A stretch of 44,607 bases of DNA from an uncultured Eubacteriales bacterium (GCA_934486965.1 CAKSQP010000004.1:1-44607), one strand, 5' to 3'; positions 8,001-16,543 are shown, numbered from the stretch's first letter. Program-made: numbers and translations. Notes: a model not told the origin generated them from the sequence alone.

Positions 8001-8747
8001 TTACAAAACTTTGTCAAGGAAATCTTTGGTCCTCTGAGCCTTCGGGGAGGAGAAGACTTCCGCGGGCGTTCCCTCTTCGACAATATATCCGCCGTCCATG
8101 AATATTACACGGTCGGCGACCTCGCGCGCAAAGCCTATTTCGTGGGTAACTATGACCATTGTCATGCCGTCCGCGGCAAGTTGTTTCATGACCTGCAGCA
8201 CTTCTCCGACCATTTCGGGGTCGAGAGCGGACGTCGGCTCATCGAAGAGCATGATATCGGGGTTCATACAGAGCGCGCGGGCGATTGCGACACGCTGTTT
8301 CTGTCCGCCCGAAAGTTGAGACGGAAAAGCGTCGGCTTTATCGGAAAGCCCGACTTTTTCGAGCATCTGGAGCGCCTGTTTTTTTGCCTCCTCTTTTGTC
8401 GCCTTTTTTAAGTCAACGGGAGCAAGCATAAGATTTTTTAAGACATTGAGGTTATTGAAAAGATTGAAATGCTGAAAAACCATTCCGATATTTTCACGCA
8501 TTTTATTTATATTTACGCCCTTATGCGAAATATTATAACCGTCAACGATAATTTCGCCGCCCGAACTTTCTTCAAGTCTGTTAAGGCATCTTAAAAACGT
8601 TGATTTACCGCTGCCGGAAGGACCTATGACAACGACGACTTCGCCTTCGTAAATATCCGTCGAAATGTCCTTTAATACTTCGAGGTCTCCGAAACGTTTT
8701 TCGAGATTTTCAACGTGAATTTTTACGTTTTCTCTGTTAACTGCCAC
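8001..8747 (-). CDS. glnQ: Polar amino acid ABC transporter ATP-binding protein (GlnQ type)
   Basis: A 248-aa cytoplasmic ATPase that powers amino acid uptake. Walker A is GPSGSGKST, the Q-loop segment is GMVFQHFNLF, the signature is LSGGQKQR, Walker B is IMLFDEPTSALD, and the switch His lies in VTHEIGFA. Sequence and length fit the PAAT family (GlnQ/ArtP/TcyC). It starts at a GTG at 8747 with AAAGGAGG upstream and overlaps the permease end by 11 bp, showing tight coupling. The specific amino acid cannot be inferred from this subunit. Confidence 0.93.
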   Translation of the reverse strand: MAVNRENVKIHVENLEKRFGDLEVLKDISTDIYEGEVVVVIGPSGSGKSTFLRCLNRLEESSGGEIIVDGYNISHKGVNINKMRENIGMVFQHFNLFNNLNVLKNLMLAPVDLKKATKEEAKKQALQMLEKVGLSDKADAFPSQLSGGQKQRVAIARALCMNPDIMLFDEPTSALDPEMVGEVLQVMKQLAADGMTMVIVTHEIGFAREVADRVIFMDGGYIVEEGTPAEVFSSPKAQRTKDFLDKVL

Positions 8748-9402
8748 GGTGGAGCCTCCTTTCGACGACCTTTGCGACTTTCGAAAGGATCGTGATTATG
8801 ATTATATACATTATCGCGACTATCGTCCATGTTTCAGCCGATTTGAAGTTTATGGCGATAACGTTTTTCGCGCTGTTTACAAGTTCGGGGAAACCTATGA
8901 CCGAAAGGATAGAAGTATCTTTAAGGGTTATTATAAACTGATTGATAATGCTCGGGATCATCGTTTTAATCGCCTGCGGCATAACGACGCGCTGCATTGT
9001 TCTCCACTGCGGAAGACCGAGGCTGCGCGCGGCTTCCGTCTGTCCTTTATCGACCGACTGAATTCCCGCTCTTATTATTTCCGCCATATACGCGCCGCAG
9101 TTAAGCGAAAGACATATCGTTCCTGCCTGAAGTCCCGAAAAGGTAAGCGGGACGCCGATGCCTTTGAAGAACTGAGGAACACCGAAGAAAACGAAAAACG
9201 CAAGGACTATCATAGGAACGCCGCGGATTATATCGACAAACACCGTATATATCGCACGGCAGACTTTACTTTTCGTAACGCTCAGAAGTCCGAAGAAAAG
9301 ACCGATTATGCAGGCAAAAACAAGGCTCAGCAACGCAAGAAGCAGGGTATGCCCCATTGCGGTAAGCAAAAGTTGTCCGTAATCGGCAAGTATTTTAAGC
9401 AC
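8737..9402 (-). CDS. Polar amino acid ABC transporter permease
   Basis: A 221-aa inner membrane permease of the HisM/GlnP family. It has an N-terminal HTLLLALLSL segment typical of the family, about five hydrophobic helices, and the EAA loop EAARSLGLPQWRTMQRVVMPQA that docks the ATPase. Only one permease is present, so it probably forms a homodimer. The start is a GTG at 9402 behind GGAG. An intercistronic hairpin separates it from the binding-protein gene. Confidence 0.92.
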   Translation of the reverse strand: MLKILADYGQLLLTAMGHTLLLALLSLVFACIIGLFFGLLSVTKSKVCRAIYTVFVDIIRGVPMIVLAFFVFFGVPQFFKGIGVPLTFSGLQAGTICLSLNCGAYMAEIIRAGIQSVDKGQTEAARSLGLPQWRTMQRVVMPQAIKTMIPSIINQFIITLKDTSILSVIGFPELVNSAKNVIAINFKSAETWTIVAIMYIIIITILSKVAKVVERRLHRGS

Positions 9403-9427
9403 CGTTCAAACTCCTTTCATAATGCAA

Positions 9428-9455
9428 GCGGAACACCGTTTTCACGGCGTTCCGC
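9428..9455 (-). other. Intercistronic hairpin between binding-protein and permease genes
   Basis: GCGGAAC-x-CCGT with a TTT loop paired to ACGG-x-GTTCCGC, one mismatch, and no T run. Such hairpins after a binding-protein gene commonly stabilise the upstream mRNA part or attenuate transcription, so more binding protein than permease is made. Role inferred. Confidence 0.6.
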
Positions 9456-9478
9456 GTCACAGCTGAAATTTTATTTTA

Positions 9479-10240
9479 TCAACCGAGGTATTTGGCGATT
9501 ATCTCGTCGTATTTGCCGTTCGCCTTAATGTTTGCAAGTCCTTTATTGAACAGATCGAGGAGTTCCTGTTTATCGGCAGAGAAAACCGCAAGTCCGTAAT
9601 CGGAACCTTCGTTTGCGGAACCTTCAACTATTTTAAGGGGAAGATTTCCGTCTTTAATGGAAGTTACCATAATCGGAGTATCTTCGAAGCAAGCAACTGC
9701 CTGACCTCCGATGACGGTCTGATACATTGTCGGGCTGTCTTCGAGAGAGATTATCGAAAATCCGTATTTATCCTTAAGTTCGTCGGCGTAAGTAGCACCC
9801 ATTGTTCCGATTTTGACGGCAACGGTCTTGCCTTTAAGGTCGTCAAAGGATTTGATATCGGAATCGGAAGAAACGACCATCGACTGGGTCGAGGTGAAGT
9901 ATCCGTCGGAGAATATCCAGCCTTCGCTCTTTCTCTTTTCGTTTATCGAAGCGCCCGCTATCATTCCGTCCGCCTGATTAGACTGACAAGCGGCGATGGA
10001 AGCGTCCCAACCGAGGCTCTTGAGTTCGTATTTGAAGCCCTGATCCTCTGCAACGGCGGCAAGGATATCAACGTCGATACCTACGAACTTGCCGGAAGCG
10101 TCGGTGTATTCAAAAGGCTTGAAAACCGTGTCTGTTGCGATTACCCATGTTTTTTCGTCATTTGTCTTTGTTTCTCCGCAGGCAACGAACATAGTTGCTA
10201 CAAAGCAAAGGCACATAACAACTGCCAAAAACTTTTTCAT
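9479..10240 (-). CDS. Amino acid ABC transporter substrate-binding lipoprotein
   Basis: A 253-aa family 3 extracellular solute-binding protein. Residues 1-20 are a lipoprotein signal ending in the lipobox FVAC, with Cys near residue 20 as the lipid anchor. The mature part has the family pattern FKPFEYTDASGKFVGIDVDILAA near residue 42 (shown here only by its key residues F, E, D and D), GWDASIAACQSNQADGMIAG, and a C-terminal LANIKANGKYDEI. The ATG at 10240 follows AAAGGGGA; a longer in-frame ATG at 10306 lies inside the promoter. It is the first gene of the three-gene transporter operon. Confidence 0.92.
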   Translation of the reverse strand: MKKFLAVVMCLCFVATMFVACGETKTNDEKTWVIATDTVFKPFEYTDASGKFVGIDVDILAAVAEDQGFKYELKSLGWDASIAACQSNQADGMIAGASINEKRKSEGWIFSDGYFTSTQSMVVSSDSDIKSFDDLKGKTVAVKIGTMGATYADELKDKYGFSIISLEDSPTMYQTVIGGQAVACFEDTPIMVTSIKDGNLPLKIVEGSANEGSDYGLAVFSADKQELLDLFNKGLANIKANGKYDEIIAKYLG

Positions 10241-10277
10241 TTTCTGTTCCCCTTTCGGTCTCTTTGTAATATCTGTA

Positions 10278-10306
10278 ATTATAACAAAAAAAGTGTTATT
10301 TGTCAA
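10278..10306 (-). promoter_or_regulatory. Sigma-A promoter of the amino acid transporter operon
   Basis: Perfect TTGACA (10306-10301) and TATAAT (10283-10278) on the minus strand with 17-bp spacing. Confidence 0.9.
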
Positions 10307-10354
10307 TATTTATGCAGGATTTTTTTGAGGGACGTTCAATCATGTTATTAAAAA

Positions 10355-10711
10355 CTATTCGGTCATGTTCTTTTTTGCTGTATTTATCGAAGATACAAGC
10401 ATCGCTCTCAGGGATTTACATTTACTTTCGAGAAGTGAATACTGTTCGGCGTCTATATAATTTGTTTTATACAGTAGTTCCAGCCAATACCCTGTTTCAC
10501 TTGCTTCTTTAAGAGATATCTGCAATTTTGATATAAAATCAGATATGCTGTGTGCATATTTTGCTTCACGGATATTCGCTCCGATTGATGTGCCGCTCCT
10601 GCCGATTTGATTGGATATAATACTTTCTCTCCGCTCTTTTAGCTGTTTTACAAGTTTAATTATCTGAACGGCAAATTCCATAGACAGTTCGGAAAGTTTA
10701 TCATTGGACAC
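10355..10711 (-). CDS. Four-helix-bundle protein, S23/IVP family
   Basis: A 118-aa protein of the 23S rRNA intervening-sequence protein family (TIGR02436-like). Diagnostic segments are FAVQIIKLVKQL, SNQIGRSGTSIGANIREA and a long amphipathic SKLQISLKEASETGYWLELL helix. Relatives form pentamers; some are encoded inside 23S rRNA intervening sequences and others serve diversity-generating retroelements as Avd. This one is free-standing with no nearby reverse transcriptase. It starts at a GTG at 10711 behind GGTGG. The upstream region is a characteristic multi-hairpin repeat, so the gene and repeat may travel together. Molecular function is not known. Confidence 0.88.
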   Translation of the reverse strand: MSNDKLSELSMEFAVQIIKLVKQLKERRESIISNQIGRSGTSIGANIREAKYAHSISDFISKLQISLKEASETGYWLELLYKTNYIDAEQYSLLESKCKSLRAMLVSSINTAKKNMTE

Positions 10712-10733
10712 AGAAACACCACCTTACGGCAAA

Positions 10734-10762
10734 AGTATATCATTTTGATAAATATTTGTCAA
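10734..10762 (-). promoter_or_regulatory. Sigma-A promoter of the IVP gene, abutting the structured repeat
   Basis: TTGACA (10762-10757) and TATACT (10739-10734) with 17 bp between them on the minus strand. The -35 box overlaps the first two bases of the repeat terminus at 10761. Confidence 0.8.
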
Positions 10763-10923
10763 TGAAGCATTGCCTCGCAACAGGAAGCAGCAACCTTGCT
10801 GACGTGAAGCGTTCGCTACGCTCACATGAAGCGAAGCACTATTCTCCTCTCTGTGTAGCAACACCGCTCTTCACAGGGTGAAACCCTGCTTCATTTTTCA
10901 TACACCGTAAGGTGTGCTTCATT
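10761..10923. repeat. Multi-hairpin element bounded by inverted AATGAAGC termini
   Basis: A 163-bp non-coding segment beginning AATGAAGC and ending GCTTCATT, which can pair with each other. Inside are several small hairpins: GTGAAGCG/CGCTCAC, CAGGG-TGAAA-CCCTG and ACACC-GTAA-GGTGT, plus repeated TGAAGC words. It lies between the tRNA-Arg terminator and the IVP promoter. From memory, similar TGAAGC-type arrays accompany IVP genes in other clostridial genomes; this needs a search. It may be a structured RNA or DNA element linked to mobility of the IVP gene. Confidence 0.75.
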
Positions 10924-10957
10924 GGAAAAAGCACTTGCTTCCGCAAGTGCTTTTTCC
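10924..10957 (-). terminator. Intrinsic terminator after tRNA-Arg
   Basis: Symmetric hairpin: an AAAAAGCACTTGC arm pairs with GCAAGTGCTTTTT, with flanking GG/CC, directly next to the CCA end of the tRNA. The T run lies in the 3' arm. Confidence 0.88.
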
Positions 10958-11034
10958 TGGCCCGCCTTGGGGGAGTCGAACCCTCGACCCTCAGAATCGG
11001 AATCTGATACTCTATCCAACTGAGCTAAAGGCGG
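10958..11034 (-). tRNA. tRNA-Arg (anticodon CCG)
   Basis: Minus-strand cloverleaf: acceptor CCGCCTT paired with AAGGCGG, discriminator G and encoded CCA. The anticodon stem TCAGA/TCTGA carries loop TTCCGAT, giving anticodon CCG, and the T-loop is TTCGACT. One A-C mismatch is visible in the T stem. It reads the CGG codon. Confidence 0.93.
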
Positions 11035-11040
11035 ATATCG

Positions 11041-11068
11041 GGCAGAGAAAAGTTTAGTCTTCTCTGCC
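11041..11068 (-). terminator. Hairpin between the valS remnant and tRNA-Arg
   Basis: GGCAGAGAA and TTCTCTGCC pair across a 10-base loop. There is no clear T run, so it is either a weak terminator or a processing signal between the recN operon tail and the tRNA. The remaining gap up to 11170 shows no gene. Confidence 0.45.
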
Positions 11069-11170
11069 TATCGCTGCAAATTTCTTTACAGCCCTTATTC
11101 TATTTTCCAAAACCGAAAAATATTCGTTCGGCAAAGGGGCATTTGTCCCTGCCCGTCGAAAATCTCGTTT

Positions 11171-12085
11171 TTACAGTTCGGCGTAGACTTTTTCGACGTT
11201 CGAAAGTTGCTTTTCGTAAGTTTCTTTCTTTGCTTTTTCGGCGTCGACGACCTTTTGCGGCGCTTTTGAGACAAAGCCTTCGTTCGAAAGTTTCGAGTCT
11301 ATTCTCTTTATCTCGCCCTGAAGTCTTTCTATCTCCTTGCGGAGCCTTGCCTTTTCCTTTTCGATGTCGACAAGTTCGTCCATCGGAATAAAGGCCTTTG
11401 CGTCGGAGGTGACAACCGGAACGGTCTTTCCGTCGCATTTTTCGTTAAAGAATACTTCGGACGAGCCTGCAAGTCTCTTTAAGAATTCCGCACCGGAGGC
11501 GTAAACCGCCGAGTTTTCGCTTTCGATATAAAGTTTCGTTTTTTTGTTTGCCAGGACGTTCATCGAAGTGCGGACCTGACGGATCTGGGTGATGAGAGCC
11601 ATTACGTTTTCCATTGCCGCGGCGGAACAGCCCTCGTCCATCGTGAAACGGAGACGCGACCAGTCGCAGGAAGAATCTATCTTTTTAAGTTGGTTTATTA
11701 TGGTGCTTCCGTATTTTTCTTTCCATGCCCAGACGAGTTTCAAGAATTCCTCTCTGCCGAGGTCGTGACGGGTAAGTCCTTTTTCTTTTCTCAAAACTTC
11801 TTCGACCTTTATCTGGGTCGCAATGCCCGCGTGGTCGGTTCCGAGAAGCCAGAGAGCGGAATAGCCGCACATTCTCTTATAGCGGATAAGGATATCCTGC
11901 AAAGTCTCGTCGAACGCATGGCCCATGTGCAACTGTCCCGTGACGTTCGGCGGCGGAATGACTATCGTAAAAGGTTTCTTTTCGGGATCTCTTTATGCTT
12001 TGAAATAGCCGTTGTCGTTCCAAAATTCATAGATTCTGTCTTCGACAGATTTCGGGTCGTAGACCTTTGAAAGTTCTTTTGCCAT
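11171..12085 (-). pseudogene. valS: Valyl-tRNA synthetase remnant with nonsense codon and large internal deletion
   Basis: Starts at an ATG at 12085 as MAKELSKVYDPKSVEDRIYE, then meets TAA (11995-11993) at codon 31. The same frame continues as RDPEKKPFTIVIPPPNVTGQLHMGHA, the class I HIGH region of ValS, so one base change made the stop. It runs normally to FTMDEGCSAA and then jumps to AMENVMALITQIRQVRTSMNV, which belongs near the C-terminus. Around 570 residues are missing, including the editing domain, KMSKS loop and most of the anticodon domain. The C-terminal coiled-coil tRNA arm is intact and ends at TAA 11171. A normal ValS is about 880 aa, so this cannot aminoacylate. An in-frame ATG at 11932 would give 253 aa but has no ribosome site. 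Confidence 0.9.
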
Positions 12086-12112
12086 TTATAAAACTCCGTT
12101 CGTGGTGATTTT

Positions 12113-13816
12113 TTACTTTTTAAGGTGTTTATTCTTAAGTTCCGAAGAAAGGGCGAGCATTTCCCTTGCCGTCGAAAGAATAGATTCGGTTATATCGACG
12201 CCGCCGAGAATACGGGCGATCTCCGAAACTCTTTCTTCTTCGGAAAGTTTTTTCACTTCGGTATAGGTTTTTCCGTTTTCGGTTTTTTTGCTTATTAAAA
12301 GATGTCCGTCGCCCATTGCCGCCATCTGGACAAGGTGGGTAACGACGAGGACCTGACGGTTCTTTGAAAGAAGGGCAAGTTTTAAGGCTATCTTCTGAGC
12401 CGTCCTGCCCGAAACTCCCGTATCTATCTCGTCGAAAATAAGGGTCGGAGAGTCTTCGGCGTCGGAAAGCGCGCTTTTTATTCCGAGCATTATTCTCGAA
12501 AGTTCGCCGCCCGACGCGATTTTCGCTATCGGTCTCGGCTCTTCGCCGGGGTTTGCCGACATTAAGAATTCAACGGCGTCAAAGCCTTTTTCGGAAGGCT
12601 CCGTTTCTGTTATCTTACATTCGAAAGCGACCGACGGCATATCCAGAAATTTCAATTCCGAAACTATTCTTTCGGAAAGTTTTTCGCCTGCGGTCCGTCT
12701 TGATTCCGTAAGTTTTGCCGCCTTTTCGCGAAGATCTCTTATCTCCGCGCGCAGCGTTTCCTTGAGTTCTTCGGTATTCTTTTCGCTTTCGGAAAGACGT
12801 TCGAGTTCCTTTTCGCACTCTTCTTTATAGGGAAGAAGTTCGGAAAACGATTTATGATATTTTTTCTCAAGCCGTTCGAAAAGCGAAAGCCTTTCGGCAA
12901 CTTCGTCAAGAGACAGCGTTTCTCCCTCTCCGAACATTTCGTATCTGAAATCGCGAAGGTCGTCTTTGACGGTTTCGGCAAGAGTGTAGGTCTGTTCCGC
13001 GTTTTTTTCTATCTCGGCAAGTCTCCCGTCGTATCCTGAAATATGGGAAAGAGACTGAAGCACCTCGTAAAGCAAAGCTAACGCGCCGCCGTCGCCCGCA
13101 AGTTTTTCCCATGCCGCATCGGAATATTCCCGAAGATGTTCTTTATTGAAAAGGACGGTCTGAAGTTTTGTAAGTCTTGTTTCTTCGTCCTCTTCCCCGT
13201 TTTTCGGGTAGGAAAGTCCTGCTTTTTCTATTTCGTCGACGGTAAACGCAAGCGTTTCAAGTCGGATCTCGCGCTCTTTTTCGCTCAGATTCAGTTTGCG
13301 GAGTTCCTTTTGCAGAGAGCGGACCTTTTTATAACTTTCAAGATATTCCCCGCGTTCCTTTGCGTTTGCGGCAAAAGCGTCGAGGTAATAAAGATGATAG
13401 GAATTATCGAGAAGATTGTTATTTTCATGCTGACCGTGAAATGAGACAAGGCGGTTTCCGATATCCCTTATCATCGACAGGGTGGCGGGAAGTCCGTTTA
13501 TCCTTGCGGTGTTTTTGCCGTCAAGAGAAAAATTTCGCTGGATTATAAGGTCGTCGTCGCAGTCTATTCCGTATTCCGAAAGTTTGTTCTTGACCTCTGC
13601 GGAAACGTCCGAAAAGACCGCCGAAACGACCGCTTTTTCACAGCCTGTTCTTATTATTTCGCGGTTTGCGCGGTTGCCTAAAATGAAGTTTATCGAATCT
13701 ATAAGTATGCTTTTTCCGGCTCCGGTCTCGCCTGTTATGACCTGAAAACCGACGTCGAAGGATATATCCGCCTTTTCGATCACGGCTATGTTTTCTATAT
13801 GAAGACTTTTAAGCAA
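12113..13816 (-). CDS. recN: DNA repair protein RecN
   Basis: SMC-like ATPase of 567 aa acting early in double-strand break repair. Walker A GETGAGKS lies at residue 31, the long central part (about 150-430) is coiled coil, and the C-terminal half has SGGELSR and Walker B LIFDEIDTGVSG. The start is a TTG at 13816 with a very strong GGGGAGGGG site five bases upstream. It is the last intact gene of the operon, 30 bp after argR, matching the classical recN-argR-tlyA order of Firmicutes. Confidence 0.95.
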   Translation of the reverse strand: MLKSLHIENIAVIEKADISFDVGFQVITGETGAGKSILIDSINFILGNRANREIIRTGCEKAVVSAVFSDVSAEVKNKLSEYGIDCDDDLIIQRNFSLDGKNTARINGLPATLSMIRDIGNRLVSFHGQHENNNLLDNSYHLYYLDAFAANAKERGEYLESYKKVRSLQKELRKLNLSEKEREIRLETLAFTVDEIEKAGLSYPKNGEEDEETRLTKLQTVLFNKEHLREYSDAAWEKLAGDGGALALLYEVLQSLSHISGYDGRLAEIEKNAEQTYTLAETVKDDLRDFRYEMFGEGETLSLDEVAERLSLFERLEKKYHKSFSELLPYKEECEKELERLSESEKNTEELKETLRAEIRDLREKAAKLTESRRTAGEKLSERIVSELKFLDMPSVAFECKITETEPSEKGFDAVEFLMSANPGEEPRPIAKIASGGELSRIMLGIKSALSDAEDSPTLIFDEIDTGVSGRTAQKIALKLALLSKNRQVLVVTHLVQMAAMGDGHLLISKKTENGKTYTEVKKLSEEERVSEIARILGGVDITESILSTAREMLALSSELKNKHLKK

Positions 13817-13846
13817 GATATCCCCTCCCCTCCGAAAAAATGCGGT

Positions 13847-14323
13847 TTATTTTCCGCCGGAAATAAGTTTCTGCATATCCTCTTTAAGCATTACGGCGCT
13901 TTCGCCCGATGCCGTCGCTACAAAAATGGTGTTTTCGCCCGCAATGGTTCCGATTATTTCGGGAAGTTTTGCGACGTCGAGGGCTTCGCAGACGGCGTTC
14001 GCCATTCCGTTATAACATTTGATTATGACAAGGTTCTGCGCGAGGTTGAAACTTATGATACCGTCGCGCAAAATCCCCGAAGACTTCGACGGCAAAATCG
14101 TGTTCGTGCTGTCCGAAATGCCTCTCTGTTCATATCTGTATCCGCCCGTATTTTTATCGAGCACTTTTACAAGATGAAGTTCTTTTATATCTCTCGAAAC
14201 GGTCGCCTGAGTGGCTTTTATCCCCATTTCCGAAAGAAGCGCGGTAAGGTCGTCCTGAGTTTCGACGTTTTTATCCCTGATAAGATCGAGAATTGCCGCA
14301 TGGCGTTTGTTTTTCGCTTTCAT
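13847..14323 (-). CDS. argR: Arginine repressor ArgR/AhrC
   Basis: A 158-aa hexameric regulator that represses arginine biosynthesis and activates catabolism when bound to arginine. The N-terminal winged helix carries ATQATVSRDIKEL; the C-terminal oligomerisation domain has the arginine-binding GTIAGENTIFV. ATG at 14323 follows GGAGG. The likely local target is the argGH operon at 26-28 kb, which has an ARG-box-like site upstream. Confidence 0.95.
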   Translation of the reverse strand: MKAKNKRHAAILDLIRDKNVETQDDLTALLSEMGIKATQATVSRDIKELHLVKVLDKNTGGYRYEQRGISDSTNTILPSKSSGILRDGIISFNLAQNLVIIKCYNGMANAVCEALDVAKLPEIIGTIAGENTIFVATASGESAVMLKEDMQKLISGGK

Positions 14324-14333
14324 ATTTCCTCCG

Positions 14334-15164
14334 CTATTTTAATTTTTCGGCGAGTTTTCCGTAAAAAGTACCCTCTTTGAGCCGTATAAGAACAAGGTCG
14401 AGAGACGATCTTCCGACTTCCACCTCATCGTTTTTTTCAAGAATGAATTCCTCTCCGCCGTCTGCGGAAAAATACGCTTCGTTATCGGTATTTATAACGC
14501 ACCGCAGAGTCACTTCGGGATTGAAGACTATCGGGCGGGAATTCGACAGCGAATGAGCGCATATCGGCGTTGAGATTATGCAGTCGAGAGCGGGGTCGGT
14601 TATCGGACCTCCCGCAGAAAGAGTGTAAGCCGTCGAACCTGTCGGCGTTGAAAAAATAAGTCCGTCGGTGACGTAATCGCAGATATGGTTGTTTCTCTCG
14701 TAAAGCGAGATGTTCGACATTCGGAGTTTTCTGCCCCTTGAAATAACGGCGTCGTTAAGGGCGGTCGCCGCGAAAACGGTTTTGCCGTTTCTTATTACCT
14801 TTGCGTCGAGAAGCATACGCTTTTCGGACGTATACTTTTTATCGAAAAGCCTGTCCAGCAAAAAGAGTTCGTCGGGTTCTATCTCCGCCATATATCCGAC
14901 TTTACCGAGGTTTATGCCGAGAAGAGGAACTCCCGCTTTTGCGGAAAGAGAGGCGGCGTGCAGAATAGTTCCGTCCCCGCCGACGGTTATCACGACGTCG
15001 GACCTTTTAACACATTCTTCAAGCGGCAGTTTTTTTACGCCCGCAAATATCCCGTCTTTATCGGAAAAGACCTCCGCGTTTTTTGACAGAAGATATTCGG
15101 CGACCTTTGCCGCGCACGCAAACCCGACGTCTTTTATCGGGTTTGATATAAGCGCCGTTTTCAT
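14334..15164 (-). CDS. nadK: NAD kinase
   Basis: A 276-aa cytoplasmic enzyme that phosphorylates NAD+ to NADP+. The catalytic motif GGDGT lies near residue 62, the NAD-binding PTGSTAYTLSAGGP near 165, and NLGKVGYMAE in between. The ATG at 15164 begins five bases after the tlyA TGA with AGGTGAGG as ribosome site; a longer in-frame start at 15209 would lie inside tlyA and is rejected. Confidence 0.95.
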   Translation of the reverse strand: MKTALISNPIKDVGFACAAKVAEYLLSKNAEVFSDKDGIFAGVKKLPLEECVKRSDVVITVGGDGTILHAASLSAKAGVPLLGINLGKVGYMAEIEPDELFLLDRLFDKKYTSEKRMLLDAKVIRNGKTVFAATALNDAVISRGRKLRMSNISLYERNNHICDYVTDGLIFSTPTGSTAYTLSAGGPITDPALDCIISTPICAHSLSNSRPIVFNPEVTLRCVINTDNEAYFSADGGEEFILEKNDEVEVGRSSLDLVLIRLKEGTFYGKLAEKLK

Positions 15165-15168
15165 TTCC

Positions 15169-15945
15169 TCACCTGCCCGCAACCGCTTCGGCGACTGTTT
15201 TTTCAACATCGAAAGGCGAACTGTCGCCGCCGGGTTTCAGATATAATAAAAATTCGGTATTTCCGTCCCCGCCTTTTATCGGAGAGAAGTCGAGCCCCTT
15301 TACGCAAAGCCCGACGTCGGGAAGAAACAAAATAAACTTTTTGAGCGCCGAAACCATTTCCTTTTCGCGTCGGACAATGCCTTTGTTTGTTTTCCCGACC
15401 TCAAACTGAGGTTTGAAAAGGCAGACAAGGTCGGTTTTTTCCGACATGAAAGGAACGATATACGGCAGGACCTTTTCGAGAGATATAAATGAGACGTCGA
15501 CCGAAACAAGTTCGGGGGTTTTCCCGTCGAGCATTTCTTCCGAAAGGTCTTTTATATGAGTACCCTCAAGGTTTATAACGCGAGGGTCGGTTTTCAGTTT
15601 TTCATCGAGTTGTCCGTGTCCGACATCGAGAGCGTAGACTTTTTCCGCTCCGTTTTGGAGCATACAGTCGGTAAATCCGCCTGTCGACGCGCCGACATCA
15701 AGACATATTTTATTTTCGGCGTTTATACCGAAGACATTTAAGGCTTTTTCGAGTTTAAGACCGCCTCTGCCGACATATTTCGGAGAAGAAAGCACCGAAA
15801 CTTCGTCGTTTTCGGACACCTTGAACGCGGGTTTTGTTATTTTCGCGCCGTTTACGGTGACGTTTCCCTCGGAAATAAGGCTTTTCGCCTGCTCGCGGCT
15901 TTTCGCTTTTCCGACCGAAAAAAGAAAGATATCAAGTCTTTCCAT
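15169..15945 (-). CDS. tlyA: TlyA family rRNA 2'-O-methyltransferase
   Basis: A 258-aa protein with an N-terminal S4 RNA-binding domain (residues 1-60, RLDIFLFSVGKAKSREQAK) followed by an FtsJ-type methyltransferase domain: SAM motif CLDVGASTGGFTD and active-site region FKPQFEVGK. It methylates cytidines of 16S and/or 23S rRNA; old annotations call it hemolysin A. Its ATG overlaps the oapA stop (TAATG). The gene order oapA-tlyA is that seen around OLE RNA in Bacillus halodurans. Confidence 0.94.
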   Translation of the reverse strand: MERLDIFLFSVGKAKSREQAKSLISEGNVTVNGAKITKPAFKVSENDEVSVLSSPKYVGRGGLKLEKALNVFGINAENKICLDVGASTGGFTDCMLQNGAEKVYALDVGHGQLDEKLKTDPRVINLEGTHIKDLSEEMLDGKTPELVSVDVSFISLEKVLPYIVPFMSEKTDLVCLFKPQFEVGKTNKGIVRREKEMVSALKKFILFLPDVGLCVKGLDFSPIKGGDGNTEFLLYLKPGGDSSPFDVEKTVAEAVAGR

Positions 15946-16523
15946 TATTTTTCCCTTTTGAAAATACTGATTATTTTAGCAATGAAAAAGACTATCGAGT
16001 CGTTGTTTTTCATCGCTATTCCCTTGCCTATCGCCTTGCCCGAGATGGTAAAAGCGGAAATAAGTCCTGTCACGACAAGAGAAACGGCAAGAATGGGAAT
16101 GTTAAAAACAGCGGAAAGGGACATCGAAATGACCGAACCCATCGAACCGCTGACTATTCCCGCGATGTCTCCTATAACGTCGTTGCAGAAGTTTGAGATG
16201 ACGGAGGAATTCGAGGTGCACCACAGAGCGGTCTTCGCACCTTTTACCTTTTTTGCCGCCATTGAGTTGAAGGTCGTCGGGTTTGCGGTCGTTACCGAAA
16301 CGCCTATTATATCGAAGATAATACCCGTAAAAATAAAAAGCAGCAGAATTATTATCGCGACAAAAACATTGAGTTCCGATGTCGCGGTTTCCGAAACCAC
16401 CGAAAGAGCGGCGGAAATCGCAAAGGACATTATAAAGACCTTTACTATCCAGCCCGCAGCGGATTTCTTTTTAGGTTTTTTCTTTTGTTCCTCTTCCCTC
16501 GGGGAAGGGGTCTGATTATCCAT
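15945..16523 (-). CDS. oapA: OLE-associated membrane protein OapA
   Basis: A 192-aa protein with a charged N-terminus (lysine-rich KKKPKKK near residue 15) and about four hydrophobic segments, with a central stretch NPTTFNSMAAKKVKGAKTAL reminiscent of the CorB/CNNM membrane domain. In Bacillus halodurans the gene right after OLE RNA (BH2780) encodes OapA, which binds OLE RNA and brings it to the membrane. Here the gene begins 21 nt after the closing helix of the RNA and precedes tlyA, so the assignment rests on context, size and topology. The ATG at 16523 is behind AAGGAGA. Confidence 0.85.
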   Translation of the reverse strand: MDNQTPSPREEEQKKKPKKKSAAGWIVKVFIMSFAISAALSVVSETATSELNVFVAIIILLLFIFTGIIFDIIGVSVTTANPTTFNSMAAKKVKGAKTALWCTSNSSVISNFCNDVIGDIAGIVSGSMGSVISMSLSAVFNIPILAVSLVVTGLISAFTISGKAIGKGIAMKNNDSIVFFIAKIISIFKREK

Positions 16524-16543
16524 TGCAGTCTCCTTAAAATATA

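Noticed and set aside
10761..10923. Insertion sequence or MITE with a transposase
   Set aside because: No transposase and no visible target duplication; described as a structured repeat instead.
11171..11932. A real 253-aa protein starting at MHMGHAF
   Set aside because: This ATG is in the middle of the ValS catalytic motif with no ribosome site; the frame extends upstream to a normal ValS start interrupted by TAA.
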